A stretch of DNA of 64,000 bases. Source: Verticillium longisporum (taxonomy: Eukaryota > Ascomycota > Sordariomycetes > Glomerellales > Plectosphaerellaceae). The position numbers and the translations under genes are program-made. The stretch covers positions 248,001 through 312,000 of the forward strand of contig JAETXT010000014.1 of NCBI GenBank assembly GCA_019188255.1, written 5' to 3'. This document shows, in pieces, positions 1-11,418 of the stretch. Numbering within the stretch: position 1 is the stretch's first letter; every line of letters starts with the position of its first letter. Below the pieces are notes generated by a model. It was not told where the DNA came from, did no database searches, and saw only the letters and a list, made by a program, of their open reading frames with translations.

Positions 1-1992
1 CAGCAGACCGTAGAGACAGAGCGAGAAAGGCGCGACGACACATCCGAGTAGCTGTGTAGTTGTTAGGTCCGTTTAGGACGTGGAGTGAGAAGCTTACAAT
101 GGCAATAACATAGGCCCAAGGGTCCAGAGTCGTGTTGCCGTGGATGACGGCTCCTAGACCGAGGAAGAATCCCACGAGAAGAATGGCGACGTACCACCAG
201 ATGGGCACGTCTTTGTAGTTATCTTTCATGACCTTGAAGTGCGGGTCCGTTTCTTCCTTCTTCCAGGCCTGCTTGAGCGAGCGCTTGATGCTAGGTCATG
301 TCAGGCCTCCCATGTTGTTCATACCGAAGTGCGCAACTTACAGGGGACCGTAGAACAGAGAGATATGAGTGATGAGAGCGCCGATCGCGGCCATCGCCGC
401 CATGTTGGCCCAGACATTCGTAGCCGTCAGACGGGGCAGACCGTGTTCTTCCAACGCATCAATGTCGAGGATAGCAGTCTGCCCAAAGACAGCAGTCTGG
501 TTGTACACCTTTCCCGTCTTCGCATCGAACATTGCTGTCGACATGAATGGATACTTTTGGCGCCCCAGGCACCACCGTAGTAGAGGCTGAAGCACATGAT
601 GTAGCTGAGGAAAATACCGGCCCACGAGTTCGCCTGCTGCAGAAGCGGGAGGGACATATATCGCGAGGTAATGTACTGCCAGTCGAGGGAGAAGTTGAAT
701 AGACCTTGGCCTTCGTTGGATGAGATACCGCCGAAGATGGTCATCAGAATCTTCCGTGTTGGCGGTGCAGCATTCATTGAGGCGAGACAAGGGATGGAAA
801 TACCATTGAGCCACGGCCAGATGTAGGAGGCGAAGGGCTCCCAAATGAACATGGCAATCGACGTAAGACTGAACATCTTCAGACGCTGGTGGTTGGAGCC
901 CTCCGATTCGCGGTGGAAGGTCTGGTAGATGGAGACCATTGGGAGGCACTGCCACCAGACCATCTCGCTGGCTGGAAAGCGTTAGAAAAGGCCTGGCTAC
1001 AAAGGGCATCAAACGTACGGTGCACAATAATGGACCGGAGCAGACCAACAAGGCCGTAGCCGAATATCGAGGCTGAGAATACGGTGAGGATGGCGGTCGT
1101 CGCGTCGGTCTCGCGATCGTAGAAACTGAACAGCAATCAGACGAGGTTCATCTGCTAGGGTTCGCCATGCACTAACAGTCTCTCTGCACCGAACACCTGT
1201 ACTATCGCTGCTCCGTTGCCACTGGACGTGGAGAGGATCGAAGAAATAGCATGCTCTTTGAGGCCGAAGTGACCAGGGTTGATGAAGTGAACCACTGGAC
1301 CCAGCCATTTTGCCTGTGACGGGAAAAACTTCTCGACGTGGTGGCGGCGTGGAAGGACAACCGACCAAGTGACGCCAATGACATAGGCCATGAGGCAGAG
1401 AAACCTGGTAGCGTGAGCGACCTCCTTTATCCTCCCTGATACGGACAGCTTACACAGATGCGAACGACACATCAACTGGCTTGTAGAAGTAGCTGTTTTC
1501 TGTTAGTTCAGCTTGGCAACTGCAAAAGATTTGTCAAAACAAACATTTGGTTGATACAAGCAGCAAGAGCCGTCAAGCCTTGTTCAAGTCAGCATTGATA
1601 CATCAAATGAGCACATTGGAACGAACCAGATCCAATGATGAATGAGCGAAATGTCAGAACTTGATCTCCATCATCTTGGGTCGACACCACATATCTTGCA
1701 ATATCATTGCCTGCGAATGGTTAATTTCTCCGTAGTCGATAGAGAAAGCGGTAGCCCGCAGCCATAACGTTAACATACCATCCCGAATGACCACTCCGCC
1801 ATTCACAAGCCTTGCCTCGTCGTCGCGCTGATCCTCGGGATCTATCTTGTTGACCGACCGATCGTCATTTTCAACTGACGTCTCGTGCACAGGAGATGGC
1901 CCAGTTGCTTTAGCCGACGTAACTCCAGATGTTATCGGAGAAAGATCGCCGGCCGGGCCAACAGATATGGCGGTCGTCTTCGCGATATCCAT
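1..1992 (-). CDS. Oligopeptide transporter, OPT family (partial, 3' end outside window)
   Basis: Proton-coupled small-oligopeptide transporter of the OPT family, a polytopic plasma-membrane protein. The start is ATG at 1992; a first intron at 1711-1778 joins a soluble N-terminus to NDIARYVVSTQDD, the usual start of the OPT domain. Further family-typical blocks follow after other introns: HAISSILSTSSGNGAAIVQV, ERLFYDRETDATTAILT, then NEGQGLFNFSLDWQYI and the last visible segment ending in CVVAPFSLCLYGLL near position 1. At least seven GT-AG introns are visible (for example donor at 1778 and intron starting after FYGPL near 345). The frame breaks by one base in the A-run (T-run on the plus strand) at 555-558, between GGAWGAK and YPFMST; one extra A restores AKKYPFMST. 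Many hydrophobic helices are evident. The C-terminal part lies beyond the left edge. Substrate range cannot be told from sequence. Confidence 0.88.
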
Positions 1993-3153
1993 GACTCGAG
2001 TCGTGCAAGACTGATTCGCGCTGGGTCATCTATCTGTCTTGCACAGGTACACAACGCAAGAAAAACGAGGCAGATCAGATAGACGACTCGCTGTTCTATA
2101 TAAACCGAGCTGCCAATGTAACTGTCGCCCAGCACCCGATCTCGCTGCGGCAATATCGTCTCCTGTCCGACTAGCTCAACTGACCTACACACGCAACAAC
2201 CCGAGTGTCTTGCCTGCTGCCGCGGAGAAACTATTTCAATATGGTGGGCGTCGGGATCAGTGCGACTCTAGGCTTTGCGGACTTCCAAAAGTCTGCATGG
2301 CGCCATCAGTACGGACGTTTTGTACATCAACAAGTTTCTCCTGTCCAGTCGGCGCAGAGGGAGAGTGCCGGTGTGGGCACTGCGATATCCGGTCATCGGT
2401 AAAGAGGTGGGGAGCCAGTGGGCGGGGTCTATGGCGAGTGCCCGGGTGACGATGGCGCCATGGATGTTAAGCATCGGCCATTGACTTTCTGCAGTATACC
2501 CAAACCAACAGTGCGCTACCAGCCGTGAATATTTACAGCTGGAGCACTTTACACCAACTGGAAAAGTTCATTAACATCAGCTTCGCAACTTGTTCGCGCT
2601 CAGGTCAGAATGCTATAATTTGACTCGCTTGATCTCATCACTTCTTTACCTCATTATCTCAGACGAAACTGAGCAGATACTTGGAAATGGTAATGTCTAA
2701 CAGTATGCATCAGGCTGATATGATTGGCAAGAAGCAGATGACTCGCAAAGCTTCAGTGAAATGAGGGGTCCTCCAAGGGCTCAGATGTGGGCTGCCATAC
2801 GGCTCGTTGTACGTGTGATAGCCAGACGCAACAAGTCTAGTGTATCGAGGCCAGGTCGAGCGTGGCTATCGATGTTTTCTGGCTTACAGGATTGGAAAAG
2901 TCTAAACCGACCGCCGAAGCTTTGGGGAAGACATTGGCATCGTATGACACGTGATTTCGGTTAAACAGTGACAGCTGTTGAACGCTGTGTTTGACCTTGT
3001 GAGTCATAACCTTATTAACGCCAACCTCACAGGTTATGGCGCACTAGACAGTCGGCAGGCCATCTAGTCCTTTGCCTCGATAACTCTATTCACACAAGCG
3101 CAATTGCCTAGGAAACTCTTCAAGCCAACTTCAGCATACTTGAAGACGACAGA
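1993..3153. other. Divergent intergenic region, no gene recognised
   Basis: About 1.2 kb between the divergently transcribed transporter and glyoxalase-fold genes. Short open frames exist on both strands but none shows a family motif, plausible splice pattern or start context. It presumably holds both promoters. Confidence 0.5.
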
Positions 3154-3576
3154 ATGGGATCCCGCGTCGTCATCAAGGCTCTGGACCACCTTGTCCTTAC
3201 CTGCAAGAGTATACCGCAGACTTCTGCCTGGTATGCGAAGCACCTCGGCATGAAACCAGAATCCTTTGTGTCCGTAACAGACTCCTCAACTGTGCGACAC
3301 GCTCTCAAATTTGGCTCTCTCAAGATCAATCTCCATCAACAGGGAAAGGAGCTTGAGCCAAAAGCCACTATTGCGCTTCCTGGCACTGCAGACTTGTGCT
3401 TCCTGGTCCAGGATGGAACCAACCTAGATGATGTCATTTCCGACTTTCAGAAATCGGGAATCCAGGTTCTTGAAGGCGAGAAAGTGGTCGCGCGCACTGG
3501 AGCCCAGGGACCAATCCGAAGCATCTATGTCAGAGATCCAGATGGGAATCTCATCGAGTACTTGATCCATCAATAA
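3154..3576 (+). CDS. VOC-superfamily (glyoxalase/dioxygenase-fold) small protein
   Basis: Single-exon protein of 140 residues, the usual length of a one-domain VOC protein such as the GLOD5-like group. It begins with VIKALDHLVLTCKSIPQTSA, where the His is the normal first metal ligand, and contains LKINLHQQG (second His region) and IRSIYVRDPDGNLIEYL, whose Glu is the normal last ligand. This gives two beta-alpha-beta-beta-beta modules with an H/H/E-type metal site. The reaction cannot be specified: VOC proteins include lactoylglutathione lyases, ring-cleaving dioxygenases and resistance proteins. The ATG at 3154 sits directly before the conserved strand, leaving a short 9-residue lead. The gene is uninterrupted and divergent from the transporter gene. 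Confidence 0.88.
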   Translation: MGSRVVIKALDHLVLTCKSIPQTSAWYAKHLGMKPESFVSVTDSSTVRHALKFGSLKINLHQQGKELEPKATIALPGTADLCFLVQDGTNLDDVISDFQKSGIQVLEGEKVVARTGAQGPIRSIYVRDPDGNLIEYLIHQ

Positions 3577-6500
3577 ACCCGCAAGGAACCCCCACGAGGG
3601 GCGACGTGGGAGAAAACGGGGGCGCTGACGCCAGCTTTGCAGACTGTCGCACTACGAAGATGCTCATTAGGGGTTCTCCAAGGTCACGACGAGTTTCTCT
3701 TTCCTCTGTAACCGATTGCCGTATGATTTCCGTTTCCGAAGTTGCGAATTGAGTTTGCTTCCAAAACTGCCTCCTGTCAATTAGCAACTGAGCACCGGTG
3801 CAACAAACCTTTCGGATCCGTCGCGAGCAATCTTGTCACAACTTCGGCATTGTCGAGCCTTGGCTTGCTCGTTTGGCTGATAAATCGTTGGAAGAGTCGG
3901 ATCTTGACCCCCGTCCCCTGCGTGCATGCATCCCAGGCCGTATGCTAGATTTCGCATTCGGAGGAAACAAGTACCGAATCACATTCGTGAAAGTTCAGTC
4001 CGCGACTGGGTGACAAAGGCCTAGATTGTTTCACCAGCAGCGGGTGAATTGTGATGGCATCATCCGCCCTGAACCCTGGAGACCCCGCACAACGGCAGTA
4101 GAGTCTAGATGGCGTCAAAAACGAGGCGTTCGTGTTCGTCCCAGGTTGCTTGTTGAATTGGGGGGGGAAGACCTTGATTTTTGCACTTCGGACAGCGATC
4201 CCTGGCGGCTGGCGCAGCACACAAGGGTGCACCCTCTTCGGGGGCGTGGGCTAGTCAAGGGTAGGCCAAAGCCACCACGGGTTACTGGCAGGTCCTCAGA
4301 GACAGTAGGCTTCTCATTTCCGCGGCACGCGCGGGAGGCTCCCGTGAACGGTTCATTTGTGAAGCTTATGTTGACCAAATATAGACGGGGGCAGGATGTG
4401 CCCATGAAGGCATCACGGATTGTTTCAGTCGCCTTTGACAAGTACATCGGGTCCTGCCTTGAGCGGTGCCCTCGGTACTTGGATGCAGGTGAATCTTCGC
4501 CACGGCTTGCTCGGAGTCGGAAAATAATGCAGTCGCTGCGCGACGACTGTAGCCGCAGGTAGGTTTGAACATGTGACGCCACGCTCGAAAGGTGTGCCTG
4601 GCCTAGAAACTTGTCACATCTGCGACCATGTTGCAAGGAAATTTTTGTTTAGAGAGCTGCCGCCGCTGGCTAGAGGTCAGCCGCACTGGGCATGGGTTCT
4701 CCGCTTGAATGTGCCGTTTTGCCTTGACACTGGCCACATGCGTGAAACCCAAGCAGAAGAAGAAACAGAAGCAGGTACGTGCGACAAGATAGATGGGGGT
4801 CGCCATTGAAGCTAGACACCCACGCTGTCTTTGATTCGCAATTCTTGCCGACTCTGAGTTGCTGACTATTGCTGACTTCCAGACTGTTCAGAGAGAGAGC
4901 CAGGAAAAATGCGAACCGAAGGGCCAGCTTTCCCCCAAAACTGCGATATCATATCGAGTGACAAGCAAACATTGATAGAGGACCGGGCTGGGGCTAGAGT
5001 AGATAGACGTGGTGTTACGTAGCATTGTTAGAAAGTCGGAGGGTATATGACCCCTGATACCGGGGATTCCGCAGTGACCAGATGTAAATCTGGCACAATC
5101 GCCCTTTCCCGTCGCTCGAAAGGCAGTTTCGATTTCCTGAATAGCCTCCGGTCATGCAACACCATGTGCTTGGGCTCCCAGTATCCAACGGCAAAGTCGG
5201 CCCCCGCCGAAAGATCATCGTCAAACATAAGACATCGCACAGCATGTGAGCGGTACATGTAGCCCGATCGCGTGAGAACCATCAGAGAAGATCAGGGTTT
5301 TTGGTACGATCGCTGATCATGGCCACCCGCCAACAGAACATGGCCAGATCATGGTGGCCTACTGTGGAAGATCCGCGGGCAACTTGTCTCACTCGAGGTC
5401 GCGCTATGGATTGAGCGGATCACCAAAGACCGATGCGGGCTGGTGGATTCACGCGCTGCAGAGTCTTGGCTGTTGGTGTCGTGGGTGCCCAGCCCAATCC
5501 CTCGGTGCCCAGTGGGCCTAGAATCCCGCGCCCTCCTTCGTGCCACGCTGCAGTAGACTGAACGCCTCCTTGATCACCCACAGCCGCGGAGGGCGTCATC
5601 TGTGCGTGACCCTTTCTCGATTGGCTTCAAGCTTGGTGTGACGTGAGGACCAGCCGGACCAGTGCGTTGCGTTGCTGGATTTCACTTCTTCAGGGTATTG
5701 CTCCGTGGCTGCGGAAGAAAGAGGAGGTCTGTTCGTCCGGAGGATCCTTTTTCTTTGATTGCTATCATGAACCACCACAGCACTAGCACGTGAAGAGGTG
5801 GAACTTGGAGAGGCAATGGCCCTTACCAAACATCAGCAAAGACATACCCCTGTGCAGGATCGTGGACCATCTCGGTGGAATTTGTCCCATTGAGCCAGAC
5901 TGAGGTCGCCGAGCGAGCATGTTCCTGCATGGGAACCCGTATCCGGAGCCCTACCCATGAAATATTGGTCCAGGTACCAAGCAAGGTCCCAAAGGCCGCC
6001 CCCAAGACACCAGGACCCCAGACCAACGTGTCCGAAAACCCGTCGCCTGGCTGGTGATAAGGACACCCGACGAGGTCCGCCGTGACCAAGCCCCGCACCG
6101 AGGCCCCCATTGTCTTCATGGACCTTTCATGGCCTTCAATGCCCCGCCTTGAGCCCGCTCAAAAGCCCGCCAAATGGACACTAGAGTGCCACCACGACTG
6201 CAACCCCGAGGCCCGAGCCCTCGCGGCGCCGGAAACCATGACCGTCCAGGGGGTGGGATCCCCGGCCCTCCAGGGGGTCGCACTACCGAAGTGGTAAATG
6301 CAATGGTGATCACTCTGTTGACGGCAGATGACTGTCGCAGGGGGGTTATCATGCCGACCTGCCACCCACCCTATCCCCAGGACAAGCACAACGACCAAGT
6401 ACGACACGGCCCTGGACATGCCTGGACATGCCCTGGACATGCCCTGATTTTGACTCTTGACGAACCCGCAATGACCTGCGCGACTACGAATAAACGCGTC

Positions 6501-7080
6501 AATCCCAAGACATGTGGCCCCGGCCACCGTTGAACGCGGCATGGATTCACCTAGGCTCGCCCAGGGGTGTGTGATGGCGGTTGATGCTAGACTCCATGCT
6601 TGCGCACAGAGGTCGACCAGAGTAGTGTCCCAGGATACACTCCTCTCTATCTGATCAGCCTCTGTCCCCTGGTCTGGGACGCACGCACGCTCGCACGCCC
6701 CCCCCCCTTCTCTGCTTGTTCAGATGGGAACATAAACGCACCGTCGGGTCCTCTCGAGCACCATCCATCTGTTTTCTTCGTCTCTTGTAGTTCCATCCGG
6801 CAGGAAAGCACACACCAACACGCCGTTGACTCGACTCGACTCGACCTGCAGCTAGCACGACAGCCACGCCGCGTGCGCATCTCGTTGTTTGTCTCAACTC
6901 GGATCCGGCCTGAAGATCATGTCTTGATACCCTCCTCACATGTGCTCGGATAACGGCGCAGTGTTGACTTCTCTTTTTCTGTGAATCCAAACAAGACTGA
7001 GGACCATCGGACTCCTCCCAACCCTTTCACAAGGACCAAACATCTCTTAGAAGACGATCGACGACACCAGATTCGTCATC
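3577..7080. other. Long intergenic stretch, no gene recognised
   Basis: About 3.5 kb without a recognisable gene. Open frames on both strands (for example near 4026-4636 and 5596-6540) have no family motif and read like GC-rich chance frames. CCTGGACATG occurs three times at 6411-6441. The last few hundred bases are C/T-rich, as often seen before fungal start codons, and probably contain the promoter of the next gene. Confidence 0.45.
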
Positions 7081-8452
7081 ATGTCCGACGCCATCCCGCC
7101 TGAGATTGCCAACGCCAACAAAGGCCCTGGCATCCTCGCGATTATCATTCCCGTCTCCATCTTCAGTACGCTCTTTACCGCCGCCCGCCTCTGGGTTCGA
7201 GGCAAGATCCTGCGCCAGTTCCACGCCGACGACTGGCTTATTGTGGTATCTGTGGTGAGTACGGCCTCGGTCGAATCGACCATGTCTTGCCGGAACCATG
7301 TGGGCGCTGACCCAGGCTTCAGATATGCTGCTGGATCTCCGTGGCTTTGGCCGTCAAGGCCATTGATAACGGCAATGGCCGTCACCTTGTCACCCTCAGC
7401 CAAGAAGAGCAAGAGGGTGTTGTCTTCTGGACCCTAGTCGGGTTTCCATTGGGTATCCTATCCTTCGGTATCCCAAAGCTCGCCGTCGTTGCTGTCCTTA
7501 CGCGCATTATGAGTCCCGGACGGACACATACCATTATCCTCTGGACTATGGCCGGCATCTGCAACGTCCTTTTGGCCCTCAACGCCGTCTTCTTGCTGGG
7601 GAGGTGTGTTCCCGCAGAGTCCCAGTGGAACTTTGACATCAAGGGAAAGTGCTGGGATCCCCAAATCCTGGTTCGGTACGCTATCGCAACGGGAGGTGAG
7701 TTTTGGAATTCTTCTTTGTCTCGGGGAAGAAGACCATCTAGCTAACTCCATTTACAGTATTTTCCGCTGCTGTCGACCTCTATCTCGCGGTGTACCCGGG
7801 TCTGATCCTTCTCAACCTTGGCATCAAGAGGAACAAGAAGATTGCCCTGACCGTTGCCTTGGGGCTTGGCTGCATGTAAGTTGTACACTTGGACATCTCG
7901 GACAACCCGAGCCAGTACTGACAAACGACGCTAGATCAACTGGCGTCGCCATCTTCAAGTGCACGCGCCTACCGTTGTTGGCTGCCAAGGACTTTTCCTG
8001 TACGTCGTCCCCAAGAGCCTCATGCTGAAACGCTCCAATCCCAAATCGGAATACCATCTAACTCTCATCGCAGGGGAAACTGCCGAGCTCGTCGTCTTAA
8101 ACATGTAAGCCAACGCCCCCTCCCCGCGCGCTTGCAATGCGCCCACTTGAAACGTTTCCAATGCTAACATGTTTCCAGCGTGGAAGGTGGCACACTCATC
8201 ATCGCATCATGCATCCCGGTCCTCCAGCCATTACTACGAATCATTATGAAGAGAGAGCCGCTCGCCACGTCCGGCACGCCCGGACAAGAAGGCTACAACC
8301 GCGGCGCCTCGGCAGGGCAGCCGCCGAAATACTCCGATCCCAGCTACAAGGGCCCTGCCTTTATGCTGTATCCCGTCAAGTCACATACGAGGACGACACA
8401 CGGGTCAGCAGACTTTCTAGTGGAACACGGTGTTCCCATAGAGAAGAACTAA
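7081..8452 (+). CDS. SAT4/rhodopsin-like integral membrane protein
   Basis: Six exons (7081-7254, 7323-7695, 7758-7875, 7935-7999, 8074-8104, 8179-8452), all with GT-AG introns of 57-74 bases, give 344 residues, typical for the fungal rhodopsin domain family (SAT4, DUF3112-like). Family hallmarks seen are the early segment ARLWVRGKILRQFHADDWLI, GIPKLAVVAVLTRIMSP, a conserved Cys in CVPAESQWNFDIKGKCWDP, then ATGGVFSAAVDLYLAVYPGL and ALGLGCISTGVAIFKC. Seven hydrophobic segments are expected with a short extracellular N-terminus and a polar cytoplasmic tail of about 70 residues ending in EKN. Members are plasma-membrane proteins of unknown biochemical role; some Cys-rich relatives act as receptors in plant pathogens, but no CFEM domain is present here. 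All exons are in frame with no break. Confidence 0.9.
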
Positions 8453-10428
8453 TGCGCCCGCGGCGGGCGTCACGTCTTGTCGGACCATTTAATCTCATTA
8501 ATAAATAACGAAGCGTTTGATTTTCTGCATCATCACACTACCACGTACCTTTCGCTGTTGATCTGTTGAAGCTCGAATCATGTAAGACGGACCAATGTCC
8601 ATTCACGACGGCTTTCGAAGTTGATCACCATGCCCGGGGCTCCTCACGAAATGCTGCATAAGCCCCCTGTTGCTCCAGTCTGAAGGGCGCCGTGCCAGTC
8701 GATCTCTATTGAAGCGGATACAGTCACGAATCAGTGTTGGAACGCTGCCTTGGTCACGCGGCAGAAGACGTGCGGAGTGTCAAAGTCTAAAGAGTGGCTG
8801 CCCGACTGAGGTAAGCGACGCATCATTGCCGCGTTGACCAAAAAACCCGCCTCACATGCTGGGGGCAAAGCTGCTCGTACATGACCTGTCACATTCACCC
8901 CTGGACCGGGGTCCCTCCCCTGGTCACTGAACCCCCTGTTCCCCGGGTGGGCTCGAGGCGCAAGGCGCGTCGACTTCACCGCCGCGATGTCATCGCCTGC
9001 GCGCTCTGTGCCGAGCGAGAGCATCAATGCCACTCCCCAATATTCCTGTCAGCCGGGCCAGCGGCACAAAAGATCCATCAGCAGGTCAACAGACCCACGG
9101 GCCGGATCAGAAGAGAGCGGATTACGGTCGCAGTCGTGGAGCCTGTGGCACCTGCAAATCTCGATATGACACGATTTCCCGTGCGGATAGCCGTTGCATT
9201 GCAAAGAAATCTTACTGCTACCCAGCCAGCCATCCGCTTGTACTCGATCTCCAGCCCCCTTGACGCGAGAGCTCGCAGAGCGCAAAGCCGTATAGATTGG
9301 GCCGACACGGGCGTCTTGATGCCCTGTGAGAACGGCACGGACATTCTCCACGCCTCTAGGCGAGCTTCCCAGCTGGTCCGGGGTGAATTGCCGATTGACG
9401 GTTGCAAGACTTACGCGAAGCTCTACGGCAGGTTAGTCCAATAATTGACGATTAGCCATTGCATCTGTTGTAGTGACCATGACCTAGTGTTTGCTATTGC
9501 GTGCTTCTCTTACCGTTGAAAGATCGACGTCATACTCATATGTGGTCGTTTTATTGTCAAGCTGGTGACCGGACTCATGTGCGGAAGAATCGGAACGGCC
9601 TTGGCAGTCATTCGAGGCACGTGAAGACACCAAGGAAACGCAAGAGTCGTGCTCTGCGACTATCAGACAACAGGCCCACAACACATACACCCGGCAGTTG
9701 GGCCGAGTCTCCATCTCTATATACAATGCACGGCCATAACACCATGGGAGGAGCTAGCCCAGGGAGCGAGCGGAGGTGCACCGCAAGGAAATCCAGGCCC
9801 ATTCACGCAACCCATCTGGTGTGGTGTCCAGAACGGGGCCCCGTGAAAGTTTGTAGAGATGTCTGATGTGCGAGACGAACTGCAGAGAATACATTTGGTG
9901 TTTGCAGAACGAATGAAACACGTCTGCGTTGGGTTTCAAGCCTGACAAGCGAGGGGACAGTTCTGCTGTCACGGGCTCAGACTTTTCTCACGTTCAGAGC
10001 TTAGCGATGTGTCGGTTCCAAACGAGCTGATTGGACGTTGAACAAGAATTCTCATACAGAATACTGCATGATGGCCAACGGCACTAGTTTTATATGTTGA
10101 GTTGTTGATTGTTTCATACACTAGATCGAATCATCGACATCTACTGGTCATAATGCAAATACTTTCATCGGTTATTCCTTAGGAGCCATAGAGCGTGCAG
10201 CTAGAGCATGAGCTTTGGGGGAATGAAATAGAATAGCCATTTCGGATTTGCCGGGGTCTTCTAGACTAATAGATAAGAGCAAAGGTATCGTTCGTTTACT
10301 AAGAATGCAACCCCAAAAGATGAAACAAGACCAACTCCCACGCGGTCTCAGTAGCCCATAAAGACTACCTTGCGCGTCCGTTCTCGCTAAGTATCGTAAC
10401 GTCGTGTAGCGCTATTGAGCAAGACCCC
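8453..10428. other. Intergenic stretch with a weak zinc-cluster-like relic
   Basis: About 2 kb with no supportable gene. Around 9100-9170 one plus-strand frame reads GRSRGACGTCKSR, similar to the start of fungal Zn(II)2Cys6 domains, but the expected remaining cysteine spacing and basic block are absent. The rest has only short, unpatterned frames. The last 500 bases are relatively AT-rich and include the 3' flank of the following minus-strand gene. Confidence 0.4.
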
Positions 10429-10735
10429 TCATGCGAGATGCTTCTTGATGCGTCCGAAGAAAGAGGCGCGCTGGGGTGAGACATCTGAGACGAGTGTTAG
10501 CCCGTGACCCGTGTCGACGGTAGCATTTGCATGACATACCGAGCTTACACAAGGAGTCGCTATCCTTGAGAGTCGTGGCATCGCCATGGCCGACGAGGGT
10601 TGACTGGGAGGCCATGGCAGGCTGGTTGGTGACCACTTTGGACTGGGGCTTCTTGGTCTGGTGGACAAGCTTGGGCATCATGGCGCGCTCAAGGCCGGGG
10701 ATGGACATGGCGGAAACATATTGCGTGTTCGACAT
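10429..10735 (-). CDS. Small spliced protein of unknown function (83 residues)
   Basis: Two exons, 10540-10735 and 10429-10484, with a 55-base GT-AG intron between (donor gtatgt, acceptor ctcag) encode 83 residues. The protein starts MSNTQYVSAMSIPGLERAMM, is polar, lacks a signal peptide or membrane segment, and ends with a basic amphipathic-looking stretch SFFGRIKKHLA. I do not recognise the family. The exact intron that fuses two frames into one with a clean stop, plus an upstream region packed with repeated AAGCCGA sites shared with the divergent regulator gene, argue that it is real. Small fungal proteins of this kind are often stress- or development-induced, but nothing here proves that. 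Confidence 0.5.
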
Positions 10736-11418
10736 GGTGGCGGTTGGATCGAGGAATGTTTGGCAGGACCTTTGTTGGATTTGATAAGAACGTTCGTTGA
10801 AGGGGATAGGATGTGAGTGGTGGTGAGGCTTTCCAAGTGAGGTGTTGAATGCTCCGAATGAATGATGCTGTACTGTTGGATGTAGAACAAAATAGCATCA
10901 TTCTGCGCAGCAAATACAAATATATAAATAATCGCATGAGCATAGTTAAGACGCGGGGCGGCATGGAAATTTGCTGAGAAATACTGAAGAGCGGCTTCGG
11001 CTTAGAAAGTGAGTGCTGACCCATCGTGATGCCGTGATACGAAGTAATGTTGTTTCGCAGTTCTGGGAGCCAGTACTTCCGAAAGCGCGGTGCTGCCTGC
11101 AAAAACCCAGGTACCCCCTTCACAAGATTGTGAGATTTAGCAAACCAATCAAAGCCGAGCCGCATGATGGTCCCCATTTGCATCCAATCGCCAATGCTCG
11201 GCTTGGATGGAAGGAGCTCGGCTGCTCCGCAATTTCAGGCCGAATAGTAAGCCGCCCACCGAAGCCGAGCAGCTTCAAGCCGAGCGCGAAGCCGACTTTG
11301 TTCCCAGGCTACGTCACGTCTCCTTCATCGATAACCAAGCCGAATCACACAATCTCGGCGCGGGACTCGAGTAATGGCGCTCTTGTCATCACTCGACTGA
11401 TTCCCAACAGCGAACGCC
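10736..11418. promoter_or_regulatory. Divergent promoter with a cluster of AAGCCGA sites
   Basis: This 683-bp region separates the small gene (minus) from the zinc-cluster regulator (plus). The heptamer AAGCCGA or its complement TCGGCTT occurs exactly seven times in about 350 bases: 10997-11003 (reverse), 11152-11158, 11198-11204 (reverse), 11262-11268, 11277-11283, 11289-11295 and 11337-11343. Near matches add to these (11217, 11249). The core contains CGG, the half-site read by many Zn(II)2Cys6 proteins, so the neighbouring regulator is a natural candidate binder. That assignment is inference. Confidence 0.55.

Noticed and set aside
4026..4636. Overlapping open frames of about 175 codons on both strands
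   Set aside because: No motif, signal peptide or splice context; overlapping frames of this length are expected in GC-rich DNA.
5596..6119. Possible two-exon minus-strand gene with a 44-base GT-AG intron
   Set aside because: A chance donor and acceptor join two open frames, but the product shows no domain, the intron is very short and composition is unremarkable. Too weak to annotate.
8881..9444. Plus-strand open frame of 187 codons
   Set aside because: It overlaps the zinc-cluster-like relic in another frame and has no recognisable domain.
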